This document shows, in pieces, positions 33,364 through 44,946 of a stretch of DNA of 44,946 bases; position 1 is the first letter of the stretch, and each line of letters begins with the position of its first letter. Made by a program: the position numbers and the translations under genes. The notes under the pieces were generated by a model that had not been told where the DNA came from, searched no databases, and saw only the letters and a program-made list of their open reading frames with translations. The stretch is from Phallusia fumigata (taxonomy: Eukaryota; Chordata; Ascidiacea; Phlebobranchia; Ascidiidae): assembly GCA_008931825.1 (NCBI GenBank), contig QXVZ01028785.1, positions 1-44,946 of the forward strand, in the 5' to 3' direction.

Positions 33364-36300
33364 ATGCCTGCAAATCGGCCAAGTGGAGGTGGAAGGTATT
33401 TCAATAATCCTAAAAAAGTCAGCAAGGAACATAATGGATCGCCAGTGGTAAAACGTGAAAAAGATGTTCATGTGAAAAAAGAAATCCCGCCAAGTCCGAA
33501 AAATGACAAGAATCACCAGGAAAAAATTGTGCAACCTCCTCGCCCAAACCCAGCTGATGCACCACCTCAACCACAATCCAGTTAGTTAAACTTTTTAAGA
33601 GGAAATTGTATATGTTCAGAAATGATTTTATTTATATTTGTGTTTAAGTCTTTAACTTGGCCACTTGCTAATTTACTTTACCTGTTAGCGCTGATTTGTC
33701 TAATGTTTACAGTGTTTAACTGACTTTGGTCCCTTCGCATTTTTTATGTATTATTACTGTCTTTAAATGCTTTTGTAGTAAAAATTCACCTCTGCCCTGC
33801 ATAACAAAATGTATAGTGATGTATTTATTGTGCAAGGTAAAATGTTGGATTTTTCTTGGTATGGTTTGGCTTGAGTTTTAAAACACTGCAATTTGAGTTA
33901 TGTTGAGGTTACTTGAGTTGTGTTATATCTTTATTATGTTAAACCACATGGCCTCCTAAAACATATTTTTAGGTGGTCGAATGCCTCCACATGAGAAAAA
34001 GTTTACACAAAGAAGTCGTTTGTTTGTTGGCAACTTACCACTTGGAATGGGGGAAGACGCATTCAAAGGTCTTTTTGCACCTTTCGGTGAAATTTCAGAA
34101 ACATTTATCAATTCAGACAAAGGATTTGGCTTTGTAAGAATGGTAAGCACCTTAATTGTAGACTAAGCCTGTTTTATTCATTGTCAAGTGCTTTGTACGA
34201 TTTTAATAAATTGAAAATAAATGTTTCGCTTTATGAAAAATTAAGAAATTAATCCTTGTAGCCAAAAATAAAACTTACATATTATTTGCTTTGAAACTAG
34301 GACACAAGAGCAAATGCTGAAAAGGCTAAGTGGGAGCTTGACGGCTTCTTGTTGAAAAATCGCCCAGTTCGTGTCAGGTTTGCAACTCATGGAGCAGCCC
34401 TCAGTGTCAAGAATCTTTCACCATATGTAAGTTTCACAAACTTATACTTTGGTTTGATTTCAAGACTATAGCTGGGTGACATTCAACAGGTGTCAAATGA
34501 GCTTTTGGAGGAAGCATTTTCCCAGTTCGGTCAAGTTGAAAGGGCTGTTGTGATTGTTGATGATCGTGGACGGTCAACTGAACGTGGAATCGTTGAATTT
34601 GCTCGCAAATCTTCAGCAATAAAAGCTCTCCAACAAATAAAGGTAAAAATTAAAAGAAACACTTTTATTATTTATGTGATGTTTTTATGCTGTTTTCAGG
34701 GTATGGAGTCTCACTATGGGTTTTGACAGCTAGTCACAATTATTTTCTGTATATTTTCGGAGTGTTTACTGAAAATATTTATAGGGTAGACCAACACAAA
34801 CTTAGCTATAGATCTTAAGTTTGTACTGGGAATACTGTCCAATCCTGATCCTAGCTCTGTTTTACCCAGTTTTTTTTACCATCACTTATGTTAAAGGATG
34901 GATGTTTTCTTTTAACTTCATCACCACGCGCCCTTGTAGCGACTCAACTTGAACAGGAAGATGCAGAGGATGGTTTGCAGGAGAGAAACATGCAGAAGAC
35001 GCCACAGTTCTTCCAGTAAGTTTGTTCATCATTTTGTGGGGATGTTTTTTTGAAGAAGAATTAAGCTATAATGGCTTGAATAAGCACCCATGGAATTTTG
35101 ATTCAAAAGTTTCAGAATTTTTCATCTTGTAATGTTATACTCATGAAGAAAATGTACAGGGGGCCTTGGCTGAATAAAGGTTAAAAAAGCCTGTCTCAGG
35201 TAAACCTATAACGACTAGGTTTTTTAAAAATTTTTAGAGAAAGGGAGGCTCCACCACGTTTTGCCCAGCCCGGAACATTTGAGGAGGATTTTGCTCGAAG
35301 GTGGAAGGCATTGGATGACCTGGAAAGGGAACAACGTGAACAGATGGAAAAAAGTATTCAGAATGCTAAGGAAAAACTTGAGTCCGAAATGGAAAACGCG
35401 ATACATGAACACAAAACTATGCTAATGAAAAAAGGTATTTTGCACAAAAAAACTGAAAATTTGTTATCTAAGAAGTTATGCCTTAAATGAGATTAGCTAT
35501 GTGTTGTGTTAATACTTACACATTGTGAAGCACTGTGTTTATTTTTGTTCTTTCAAGGCAGTTTCTATTTAAATACAAAACCTGTGTACATTGCAAAACT
35601 TTACAGATTTGATAAGAAGACAAGAGGAACTGCAACGGCTAGAAGATGCAAGAAAGCGTGAACTCGATCGCCGGCAGCAACTTGAGATGGCGTATGTTTT
35701 CTGTGCTCAACTAATGTTAATCCCCTTTTTTGTTTCTCAGCTTTCAAAACATGAAAACTTGATTAAAGGAGGTAATCATTCATTGCCAAAGCATTTGGGC
35801 GTAAAATCTATATTCTGGAAGCCCACTTTAGCAAAAAAGCACACTCGATTTAACTACAAAGTTCAAACATAAAAATTGAAAGTTATTTCTCAACTTTAGT
35901 CGTGAAGAAGCAAGAAAGAAGGAACTTGAGGAAATGCAACATCGACAAGATATGCTTAGAGCTCAAATTGAAGGGGTGTGTTTGATTTAAAGTGTTTTAC
36001 AAAGTCATACCTTGTGTACTTATACCTTGCTTTTTTGCAGTCATTCAAACAAGATCCGATGGGCTTTCCTAGAGGTATGATTTTTGTGTGACAAGCAACG
36101 AATTTGGGAAACTTTTATGTACCGTTCACAAAGATATTGCATTGGCCAATGACATGTCCGTATAGGATATATTGACAGTTTTACGATAAAACAGAAAAAA
36201 TATGGGAATTATTGTACACTGGAAATAGAGTCTGCAACCTTGAAATCAGTGGTTCTCAATAATTTCAATTTGGTGGACTACTTTTGCTGCCACAAAACAA

Positions 36301-39300
36301 GTTAAAGAACTGAAGACAAAACTGTTGAAAATGCTGATTGAGCTATATATAAAGAAAAAGTTAATTTAAAATTTCTTTCCTTTTATTGCAAACACATATT
36401 TCATGTTTGAGCAAGTCTAAAAACCATTAAATTTACCAGAATTTGGTCGATCTGAAAACTCCCAAGCCCAAGCTATGCTCCATGATGCCATAGCACAAGA
36501 AATGATGGGAGGACAAGGTGGTCTTGGACCAGCACCGGTAAGTGATGTTCTGCTCAAAACTGTAAATTCACCTCCATTGTTTCATTACATGTCAGAAAAA
36601 GTTTCACAACAAACGAGCCGGCTGTATTTTGAGCAAAGTGTCACGCTTTAAAATGTTTGTTGCTATTGGCCAGGTTGTTTAGTGGTGCCAATGCTGTGAC
36701 AACAGTAAAGCAGTTTTTTCAACTGTTTTTTTGTGGCAAAATCAACTACATCAAAAATGTTTTGTTTATTTTATTTACTATACCAGTAGCCTTCAATTTA
36801 CAGGCACTTGTGTTGGGTATCAGACTTAAAGTAGTGCTAATACAGAGCATTAAGCTAAAAGGTTGTTTGTCTCATCATATGGCTGTGGTTACTTGCAAAT
36901 ATTATTTAGATTGCTAGTCAGATCCATGTTTGTCTGTGATAGTCTGTAATCCTAAAAAATTCTGACCAAAAATGCTTTAAATTAAAAAAAATTGTTAAAA
37001 AATATTGAAAAAATATTCCTGAACCTTTGATAGTTTCATGTAAATGGATAAATTCAGTTTCAAAATTGGATTAAAGCTAACATTGCTCATTTTAAGAGAA
37101 GTGGCATTGTAAAACGCTGTCTAACTCGCAGGCAGCTAAAGTGTGATTTTTTTCTACACCTCAATTTAAAGTTATCAATTATGTGTATAAATCTAAACTG
37201 GCAAAACTGTTCTTTAGCTTGTAGCATGTAATACAAATTGTTAATGGTTTTGTGATTTAAATTTGGTCATTTTTCCTCAGCCATGTGTCTGTGGTTCTCT
37301 ACAATTAAAGCCATAACTGTTTACATTTAGGCCATTTCTGGTCGACTTATATTGTTTTTACCATCATTTTAACTCACAACAGGCCTGCAAAAACGTGAAA
37401 CAGAAACAGAGCTGTCCTGCTATTCACTTGCAGCAATGTTTAGACTAGAAAAATTTGGCCTGTACGGGGAATTTACCCTCGTCAGATGTTTTTACTGAAA
37501 GTTTATCTAGCAGTCTGCTACCTAAGCTACACAGGTGGCTGGCTGAAAGATGAATCACAAACATCCCTGCCTGATGTATAAGATACCCCAATGGTCAGGA
37601 TTTGCCTGATCTACCATAGATTAGATGTTATTACAAATCAGAGCATTAACCTGTATGCTTTGTTCTTAAAGCAGGTGTGATTTTTTTCTGGTGATTCTTG
37701 TCTACACTTAACACAAAATATGGGCTGTGAGCCAAAAAGTTTGCCCACCCCTGGTTTAGATACTTGAGTAATTGCAACATAGTTTCTTGATGGGAGCACC
37801 AAGAGAATTGTTAGGTTAATCACCAAGACTAAAATGAATGATTTATTAGGAGTAAATTTCACTAACAAATTGCCTAAGCCTATAGTCCAGGCTAAAACAA
37901 GTTTTCAGCTGTGCACAAACAAATGTTCTCACTGCAAAAACAATTATATATTCGACCAACTGTGTTCTTTACTTCAGTTGTGGCTAAAGTGACATGATGC
38001 TTAGTACTGGCATGAGACTTGACCAATGTTTAACGCACTTTTGGAGGTTTTGGTCATATTGGAATAGGTTTTTTCCTAAAAATGATTATGAGGCATGGAA
38101 GAAGACTAAGAAGTACTGATTTATCGCTGACTGCTAAGCATTTTTAAGGTGTACTCTGTAAAATCCCAGCAAGTTTGATTTTGCATAAATAACAGACAAA
38201 AAAATGAAGAAAAATCATAATGGGTTGAGCAAAGTTAAATTTCCCAAAGGAAACCATCAATTTGTGGCTGGGTAAGCTGGAAACAGAACATTATGTTAAA
38301 TGAGTCCATACATGTGCTTCAATAGGTGGCTAGTGAGTAATCTCACAGGCAAAAATGTGGCTGACATTGACTTTCCCTGGGCAACTATGACAAGAGATAA
38401 GAAATAAAACATGTGTCCTATGTTTTACACATGACCCTGTTGCCTATGTGTGCTAAGTTTGTAAGTGCTAGTCATAAAGGAATGTCTGACATCTTACTGA
38501 CAAAATATACAAGCATGTCAAAAGCTATGTTTACAAAATGTTTCTTGGTGTGGCTGAGAAGTTTAAGCGATTGCATGACATGCAAATATACAATCATTTG
38601 GATTGACTGTGTAATGTATTCCTAAGATTATCATGCGTTTTGGGGTTCTCACTTCCAGCATCTCAGTTTTATTCAAATGTGTCATGGAATATCAATTTTA
38701 GTTATTTCTGGTAAATTTGTGGTTGTATTTGCACATTATCATCTCTTCATTAGGTAGTGTTTCAGTTAATGGTTCTTGTAAGACAGGTGGTTGCCGGGTA
38801 AAATTAATAAGCAATGTCAATTTCAGTTCATTTCCGGGAATTTTGAGGTTGTATTTGCATAACATCACTGTAGTAAATAATTTTTCAGTTAGTGGTTCTT
38901 GTAAGGTAGGTGGTTCCCACTTAGATTTTTAAATGAAAACTGCCGCTGTTGGGTAAAGTCTAGTGGAAAAGACTAACATTCTGGTGGGTAAAGGTCAAAT
39001 AATTTGTGTTTTTGAAATATGTAAAGCAATAAAATAGTGTGTATTGCAACCTGGTACTAATTTGTTTGCCTACATTTCTGCACTGATTGCTTTCGCGATG
39101 TGTTGTGTTGTAAGTCAAAACATTTTATTCTGTCTGCCTGTTAGTACAAATTGTAAAAACCTTGACCTTAGTTAACTTACTTTATGCTTAATATTAGACT
39201 GGCATGAAACCTTTTTGCAATTAATATCTTTCGAATTGATGTGCTTTTTAACTAGTCATTGTTTAACTTCCTGTTCGAAAGGTACTGTACAACAACCATT

Positions 39301-40341
39301 TTTAGTAATAGTAAAAATTTTGAGAAAATGTGATGTATTCATCGATGATAAAAAGAATAAAATCTACACTTGGCGTTTTGGGTTCAATGAATTTTTTAGT
39401 TGTGACTCCAAATAAAGACTATTTTACAATAGCACTAAGTTTTGAGCTTCTTGAATGGTTAATAGTTGTGATCAATAAGGACTTGCAATATGCCATAGGG
39501 AATTATGTCTTGGAGGATTTGTAGTGGATTGACTCTTTGTTAATTTGAGGTGCGAGCCTTTGCTGCCCGTGTTTGTTTAGAGTGTTTTCATTGACTTCGA
39601 ATCAGACTTTTTTACATATTTGTATGTAGGCTTAAGTATTTTTGCCTTCAAAAAAACCCAAAATGGTCGTGATGACGCAAAGAAAGCATTGTGATCAACT
39701 TGAATGGCATTTGATTTTGAAATATTGGAGGTTTCTTGATATCATAAGGGAAATTTGAGGATAGACCTTTTTTGACAGAAGTACATATTTTTTGTGTATA
39801 TGTACATGTATATATGTACTGAAGTTGTTGCAGCATAGATTTATTTTGACAAAAATGGATGTTGACATAAATTCTCCAAAATCAATACCTATTTTTGTTG
39901 TTTAGTCTCATAGTGTTTTATTAAACTGGTTTCAGAACTTGTCTACAGTCTGATCCTTTTTGTGTACACTGGAAGTGGGAATCTCAAAACCTAAAATTTG
40001 TGCTTAAATAATAATGGTTATGTAACTACCAATAAACTAACAGGAGTCTATGTTTAATTTTTTTCATGGACCATCGGAACTTGGAACTATTGAAACATCT
40101 GACTATGTAGTCCCGATTTGATTCAAACAGGGGTGGGGGTGGTATGGGTCAAAGAGGTGACCCCAACATGATGGGCCCAGGGCCCCACATGGACCCTGGC
40201 CCCCGAATGGAGCCAGGTCCTCATATGGACCGGGGCTATGGTGGGGGAGGGGGCTTTAGTGGAGGACCTCACCCCGGGCAAAGACGAGGTGGTTTTGGTG
40301 ATATGGATTTTGATGGAAAGCAAAAGCGGCGTCGATTTTAG
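33364..40341 (+). CDS. DBHS-family RNA-binding protein (NONO/SFPQ/PSPC1 type)
   Basis: Eleven exons join in frame to 501 aa: 33364-33580, 33973-34142, 34301-34426, 34490-34642, 34897-35015, 35238-35434, 35607-35691, 35900-35975, 36041-36074, 36440-36537 and 40111-40341. RRM1 (about 87-160) has RNP2 RLFVGNL and RNP1 [11 protein letters not shown]2 (about 161-230) begins [20 protein letters not shown]. The NOPS region follows ([28 protein letters not shown]), then a long charged coiled-coil (285-385) and a Gly/Pro/Met tail ending KQKRRRF, a likely nuclear signal as in relatives. DBHS proteins dimerise through NOPS and the coiled-coil and act in paraspeckles, splicing, transcription and DNA repair. 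Most invertebrates have one DBHS gene, so no vertebrate paralogue name is given. The final intron is 3.6 kb, far longer than the rest. Confidence 0.95.
36538..40110. other. Large last intron of the DBHS gene
   Basis: A 3.57-kb intron between exons 10 and 11. It includes a possible hAT-like end near 36248-36300 just before exon 10 (CAGTGGTTCTCAA), another such end near 37738-37752 (GTTTGCCCACCCCTG), and a direct tandem repeat at 38697-38930. No additional exon is needed to keep frame, and I see none. Confidence 0.6.
38697..38930. repeat. Two-unit direct repeat of about 123 bp
   Basis: 38697-38819 and 38820-38930 share GGTTGTATTTGCA, a stretch with TTTCAGTTA-TGGTTCTTGTAAG, and AGGTGGTT in the same order, with small indels. 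It is a local duplication within the DBHS last intron. The overlapping 71-codon frame is repeat-derived. Confidence 0.7.
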
Positions 40342-40390
40342 TTGTCCGAGATGAACTTTGGGTGCAGACAGAATACTTGATGATTTTATC

Positions 40391-40396
40391 AATAAA
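40391..40396 (+). terminator. Proximal polyadenylation signal of the DBHS gene
   Basis: AATAAA 50 nt after the stop codon. A second AATAAA at 41299-41304 could give a 3' UTR about 1 kb longer. Confidence 0.5.
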
Positions 40397-42190
40397 ATCT
40401 GCAAAAACTTCCATTTTGTGTTCAAGAATCCTTGTGGATTCACAAAAACTCGACACCTTTATTACGCTTCCTGCAAGAAGGTGGTCTGTACACTACTTCA
40501 TATCATTTGTGAAAAGTCAGACTTACTAGGCTGTCTTTTACTAGTACCAAGTCCTTTTTACTTAGGTTTTGTCAATCGTGCTTTCAACAGTCATTTTGTT
40601 TTTACACCATAAAAGCAAAAGCTTAATCATGTACAAAGTTTTGCGTGTGTAAAGCTGTCAGACAAAAACTATCCTTGGTGGACAACTAGTTTCGAATGTA
40701 AATTTACATACTGTACAAAGTTTTTCTGCAGTAACTGTCAGACAACCAACTAACTTTAATGGATAACTGTCTGTCGTGCCCTTAAACATGATTGAGTGAT
40801 AGACAGGAAAAGCAAAAGTTTTTATTTGTATCAATCATGGTGTTTATTCTTGTAAAACTAAGTTTGGAGTACACAAAGGGACCACATGAATAAATCTGCA
40901 CAGTGTTTTTTAAATCATCGAGAATGGATTCGTGGTCATAGTGGTAACAAGCATGTGCAACATACTAGAAAATGTGTAAATTTATCAAGAATGGATTCGC
41001 AGTGACTTGTGGTTGACTGAGATATATCTACAACAATTGTACATAACATAGTTCCACAGGCATAAGAGCAATGGCCCCACAAAGACATGCCATTTGTTTC
41101 TGATTCGAGTGTCGCATAACTTATGATTAATTCAGTTTGGTTTTAAGGATGTTATGCCCGCTGGACTTGAAATGATCAAAATTGCCAAATGGTATCAGTT
41201 TCAATATTACTTGTAAATTTATAACACCTATTCATGAAGCTGCTACTGTCGTCATCAAACCTTTGTACAGAACATTCTTTCTTAATGTGCTTTTGACAAT
41301 AAAAATTCCTTTAAAATTTGTGTGAGATGTTGTTGCATTGCATAAAACATTTAACTTGAGCAGAAGTGTATCAGTGGTAAATTTTTGTGTTTCATGTGCT
41401 CTACGGTTTGGAAAGACTTGCGACTTTTACATGACTAGATCATTTTCAGAAAATGTCTTGCACAAAACTCAGTTTAAAGATCCAACTACAGCTTTGGTAT
41501 ATTTTCTGTCTCTAAGAAAACAGTGTCTGGCTAAACAATGTATATTGTCTCATCACAGGCTCCATCAGGACCTTCCCAGTGACTATTAGTGCCATGTCCA
41601 AACTTGGTGGTGCATTCTAAACTTTGCAATTCAAGAAATGTTACTCATGCAACACCCAATCTGCAACCTAGTGTGCTTGGACTTCAAGTTTGCATCACAT
41701 ACATCAGGTCACAGCTGTGGTTATCAACCTTATTTGGTGTCAGGGCTACATTAGAAACCTTAGAGCCGCATGAAAACATTTAGAACAAAGGCGACCTCAC
41801 ATGCAATAACAACTGATATTTACCATGGTTTGTGTAATTGACATTGATAAAAGCTACAGTAAACAAAGTATATTTTAGTGAAGAAAAGTAAGACCACTTC
41901 TGTTGCCATTTTAGGCTGTTGTGGCACTAAAACTGTCTTTTCACAGCTGTTTAATGAAAGCTGCAAGGATGGTTGGAAACTGTCTGCCACTCTTTAGGGT
42001 CATGGTTAAAGAATCACTGTGAAATGATGATATTTGTAAAGGTTTTGCTTGATTTTAGATAGCCAAGTAAAGATCAGTCTTTAGTTGTTTTTTAGCATAC
42101 ATCTAAGTGGAGAATAGTGTGTTATCACTTTGCGGAATCAAGCTTGGTTTGGTATGAAGATTCAATGATTTTAGTGATGACAAACACTTT
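40397..42190. other. DBHS 3' flank with small internal duplications
   Basis: A block with TGTACAAAGTTTT, CTGTCAGACAA and a GGA-AACT run occurs twice (about 40630-40690 and 40712-40770). AGAATGGATTCG occurs at about 40921 and 40989. No coding exon is supported; the 60-84-codon frames here follow no family. Confidence 0.5.
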
Positions 42191-42198
42191 TACTAGAG

Positions 42199-42649
42199 TA
42201 GGGGTTTTCAACCTGTGGTTCGCAAGGAAACCCATGGGGGTTATGAGCACTTTTTGTAAGGGTCGCAAGCAATGGGTGCATTTTTCTAAAGCATTTTTGA
42301 AAGCTATTACACTGATTGAAAGCAATTGCAGACCTTTTTTAACAAAACCAATTGAAAAATCAAGAGATTAGTCTTTCCCCTTTGTGATGTAACAATCTTT
42401 AACAAAAGCCCTTATAGCGCCTTTTGTGCTTAGACCATATTTGTGTTAATTCGATCAAATCTGATGTGGCCAGTTATTAAGCTAAATGTAAACCCATTGC
42501 AAATTCTTTACTTCAGTTTATCTCTGAAACTTTATGACTGCTAAAAAGTTATTTTGAATCATTTCTTAAATATGGATTTGTTGAAAGGGGCTGCTAATTA
42601 GGTAGAATTGCTTTTGTGGGTCAGGTATCAAAAAGGTTGAAAACCCCTG
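42199..42649. mobile_element. hAT-type MITE with perfect target-site duplication
   Basis: The 451-bp element starts TAGGGGTTTTCAACCT and ends AGGTTGAAAACCCCTG, giving 16-bp terminal inverted repeats that differ at one base. TACTAGAG at 42191-42198 and 42650-42657 is a perfect 8-bp target-site duplication, as hAT transposases make. There is no transposase, so it is non-autonomous. The TIR motif belongs to a widespread class of hAT ends in animal genomes. Confidence 0.9.
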
Positions 42650-42890
42650 TACTAGAGTCACTATCTTTATTTCCAGGCCTTTTGCTTGTAAGATTTTTCA
42701 GAATTTATGCACAAGGTAAACAGATGCTATCAAATTTTGATCTGAATGTTTCCAGTAATGAATTGCGAGTAAAAAGTTAATGGGTTTTCGATTAATAAAA
42801 AAGTGTTTATCTCTGAAAAGGTGTAATTTATGACCGCAACACATTATTTCATTATCTTGTTGTCCTTGTATGTACCGACCACGATTAGTC

Positions 42891-43000
42891 TGCTGAACCT
42901 ACTGTGGGAAATTCTTGCGTATGACACAAAAGGAAAAAAGTCAAACCCACACTCATGACAAACAAAAACTGCTTGCATTTTAACCTCTTGACCTGTGTTT
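42891..43000. repeat. Dispersed repeat, copy 1
   Basis: CTGCTGAACCTACTGTGGGA through TTGACC resembles 44651-44765 in order and spacing (GCTGAACCTA, GAAAT-CT, ATGA-ACAAA, AAGTCAA-CCCA, CATG-CAAACAAAA, CTTGCAT). It suggests an uncharacterised repeat family. Confidence 0.6.
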
Positions 43001-43669
43001 GCTGTAAGTTTCATCTGTTTCTTGACATTGCAGAAATTGTTAGCATTTATTAGTGATTTTGTGTGAATCTCCAGCTGTGAAACACTGTAAAAGCAAGGCT
43101 GTTCAGTGCTAGTATAAATAAGCTGTCGAAGAATGTATGCTTGTATGCTCCCATGGTTCGGTACCAAATTTTGACCTTATATCTCATTACCTTTAGAATT
43201 TAACTTGGTACCAGTAGTACATTTGAGATAAATCCATTCCAGAGCATTAATCACAAGCTATAGCTTGTAACCTGTGGTACTTTCAATTTTTATGTGTAAC
43301 TCGTAGCATTAACGATTTTTTTTATCACAGCCCTTTGACCCAACTATGCCATTTAGGTTGTCCTTGAATCCCATGTGATATGCATGAAGTGAACACACAG
43401 CACCGAGCTAACTTGCAGAAAGCATTGTCAATAAAGTATACCTTGTTTCCAATTAAATGTTACTATGTGTAAATACTGGAATACTTTGTATCACCAACAA
43501 ACCCCAATATTACCACAAAGTTGATCACACAAATATAGTACACAATTTCTATTTGCTGGTTAAAAGAACATAAAGGCACTAAATCGAAATGATATGTGCT
43601 TTTGTTATCCTGTCGTCGGCCTGTTTCATTTAGTGAATTGCTGATCAACTTACTTTTACTGTTCATCAG

Positions 43670-43723
43670 ACATGAGTAAAATATGTGTATTACCTGAAGA
43701 TGTGGGACATGACTGTGCAGCAG
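43670..43723 (+). CDS. Possible first or internal exon, Kunitz-like start (weak)
   Basis: Between an acceptor (TGTTCATCAG) and a good donor (GCAG/GTATGT) the frame reads MSKICVLPEDVGHDCAA. C-x-LP-x-D-x-G resembles the opening of a Kunitz inhibitor domain, but the gap between the two Cys is 9 residues where 8 is usual, and no following exon is identified in the window. It could be chance. Confidence 0.2.
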
Positions 43724-44650
43724 GTATGTGCCATTTTTTTAGTTATTGCATCAATACCAAAGTATTTTAGCACTGGATTATTGGGCAACAGAGTGGATAA
43801 AATTTCCTAAATTTTGACCAACTTGGAGCTATGTGAATCGCTTGCTTTACTGACAAGTTTAATTTTTGTGTTTGCATTTCAAAGCTACAAAGAATTATGG
43901 TCAACAGAATTAATTCTTCTAAATGATTGTTAAATAGAATTTGACTTGAATGTGAGTTAAGTTGAGTTTATTTCACTTGGTGAAAGAAGTCGATACATTG
44001 CCACCAAATCAATCACCAAGCCAGAGATAGCTGGGCAACCTAAAAATTTTATGAGGGGGAAAAGTAATGAAGGGCACAATTCATGGTTCAAGGTGGAATG
44101 TACAACTACACCTTCATTACAAGGCATTGCGTGACTGGGGCTCACAAAAAAGGAGATTTTTGTGCATTGTAAGATAATTGGGAGGAAATTTAATGGGACC
44201 AGCCAATGACTCCTATACTGCCACACAGTCTAGAAAAGAGAGTGGGGTGTGGCAGATATGCATTTGAACTTAAGCAGACAACTTGGAGTTTTAGTCTGTT
44301 TAATTGATAATCTTCTTCGGTATAGGGTAGGTATGCTTATTGAACGATCTATGTTAATCAGGGGATTAAACTATCATTAAAAGTGGTTTTATTATGATTT
44401 TGTAACTAATATTACCACAGAGTGGACCTCTTGGGCCAGGCCATATCCTTTTTGTCAACCCAAACCTCCATTTGGCCCACAATCATTATCTAGTTTTTTT
44501 AACAGTTGTTTCAAACTTTTTGGACCCAAACACACTTTGCTTTGATCCATCTGTCAGATGTTGGAAAGATTAAGCCTGAAAGCTGACATAAATTAAGAAA
44601 ATGATGTTGAATTTCTTTGGACTCCATAGACATCATTAGCCCCAAGTGGT
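43724..44650. other. Intergenic or intronic stretch
   Basis: Contains the second copy of the GAGTT/CTTGGTGAAAGAA repeat (about 43955-43990). No exon supported. Confidence 0.35.
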
Positions 44651-44765
44651 TCGCTGAACCTATTTTGTGAAATGCTGGCATATGATACAAACAAAAAAGA
44701 GAAAATGTCAAGCCCATATTCATGGCAAACAAAAGATACTTGCATCTTATCGCTGGGCTTGAATT
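44651..44765. repeat. Dispersed repeat, copy 2
   Basis: Partner of 42891-43000, same orientation, about 70-75 percent identical by eye. It ends directly before the pyrimidine tract of the satellite-bearing element at 44786. Confidence 0.6.
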
Positions 44766-44785
44766 GATATTATTGCAAGGTAAAT

Positions 44786-44946
44786 TTTTTCTTTTTTTTC
44801 TTTTTTCTCCCCTGCGGCTTGTCCATGCATTTTTGGCATGAAATGTTTGATGCATTGGGATGAAACTTTCACAGCTGGTAGATATGGTCAAGGCGGTGTG
44901 TCATGAGTTTAGTTTAACCTCATAGCCCCAGTGGTTACCCCGCTAG
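44786..44946. repeat. Start of another satellite-bearing element, cut by the window end
   Basis: Pyrimidine tract, then GCTTGTCCATGCATTTTTGG, GATGAAACTTTCACAGCTGG, TAGATATGG and the first CAGTGGTTACCCCGCTAG. This is the same order as 3083-3360. The array should continue past the right edge. Confidence 0.85.

Noticed and set aside
37738-37752. hAT terminal repeat GTTTGCCCACCCCTG in the DBHS last intron
   Set aside because: It looks like a transposon end, but I found no convincing matching opposite end or target duplication, so I did not call an element.
40131-40341. DBHS last exon starting after CAG at 40130
   Set aside because: It shifts the frame against exon 10 and gives an early stop; starting at 40111 keeps the frame through the tail.
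1-44946. CRISPR arrays, operons, ribosome binding sites or other prokaryotic features
   Set aside because: All recognised genes are spliced metazoan genes; the tandem repeats here have no spacer structure.

Overview
The window is eukaryotic, AT-rich DNA with short spliced introns. The genes are metazoan: a cytosolic phospholipase A2 C2 region, Hikeshi, MYCBP, cyclin D and a DBHS (NONO/SFPQ/PSPC1-type) RNA-binding protein. Gene spacing, intron sizes, a tRNA-derived SINE, hAT-type MITEs and a mobile satellite fit an invertebrate chordate. An ascidian tunicate is my best guess, but that is inference; nothing here fixes the species. All exon models were read by eye from splice signals, reading-frame phase and remembered family resemblance; no alignment was run.

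Layout. 0-2.15 kb: a young tRNA-SINE, then the 5' half (C2 domain) of a cPLA2-like gene on the minus strand, whose catalytic part lies off the left edge. 3.1-5.2 kb: a composite repeat made of a roughly 130-bp satellite and a second module, each present twice; the same head module restarts at 44.8 kb. 6.1-6.4 kb: two adjacent SINE copies. 7.5-9.8 kb: Hikeshi, plus strand, 5 exons. 11.3-13.3 kb: MYCBP, plus strand, 5 exons, with a probable U12-type intron. 13.2-22.2 kb: a tandem duplication of about 4-5 kb. Each unit begins with a copy of the last MYCBP exon and carries a minus-strand single-exon gene for an unrecognised one-pass membrane protein (154 and 153 aa), plus a strongly conserved noncoding block upstream of it. 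23.4-24.6 kb: an intronless cyclin D on the minus strand.

25.1-25.3 kb holds a MITE. 27.35-31.6 kb holds a seven-exon plus-strand gene for an unrecognised 534-aa Ser/Pro-rich protein; one of its introns is almost filled by a near-perfect hairpin. 33.36-40.34 kb is the DBHS gene, plus strand, 11 exons, 501 aa. 40.3-44.9 kb is repeat-rich and has a hAT MITE with perfect target-site duplications. A possible small first or internal exon of another gene lies at 43.7 kb.

The genes do not form one pathway. Hikeshi (Hsp70 nuclear import), MYCBP, cyclin D and DBHS are housekeeping or cell-cycle genes that happen to be neighbours. The most interesting parts are the duplicated locus at 13-22 kb, two hairpins that could be small-RNA precursors, the U12-type intron, and the unrecognised proteins.
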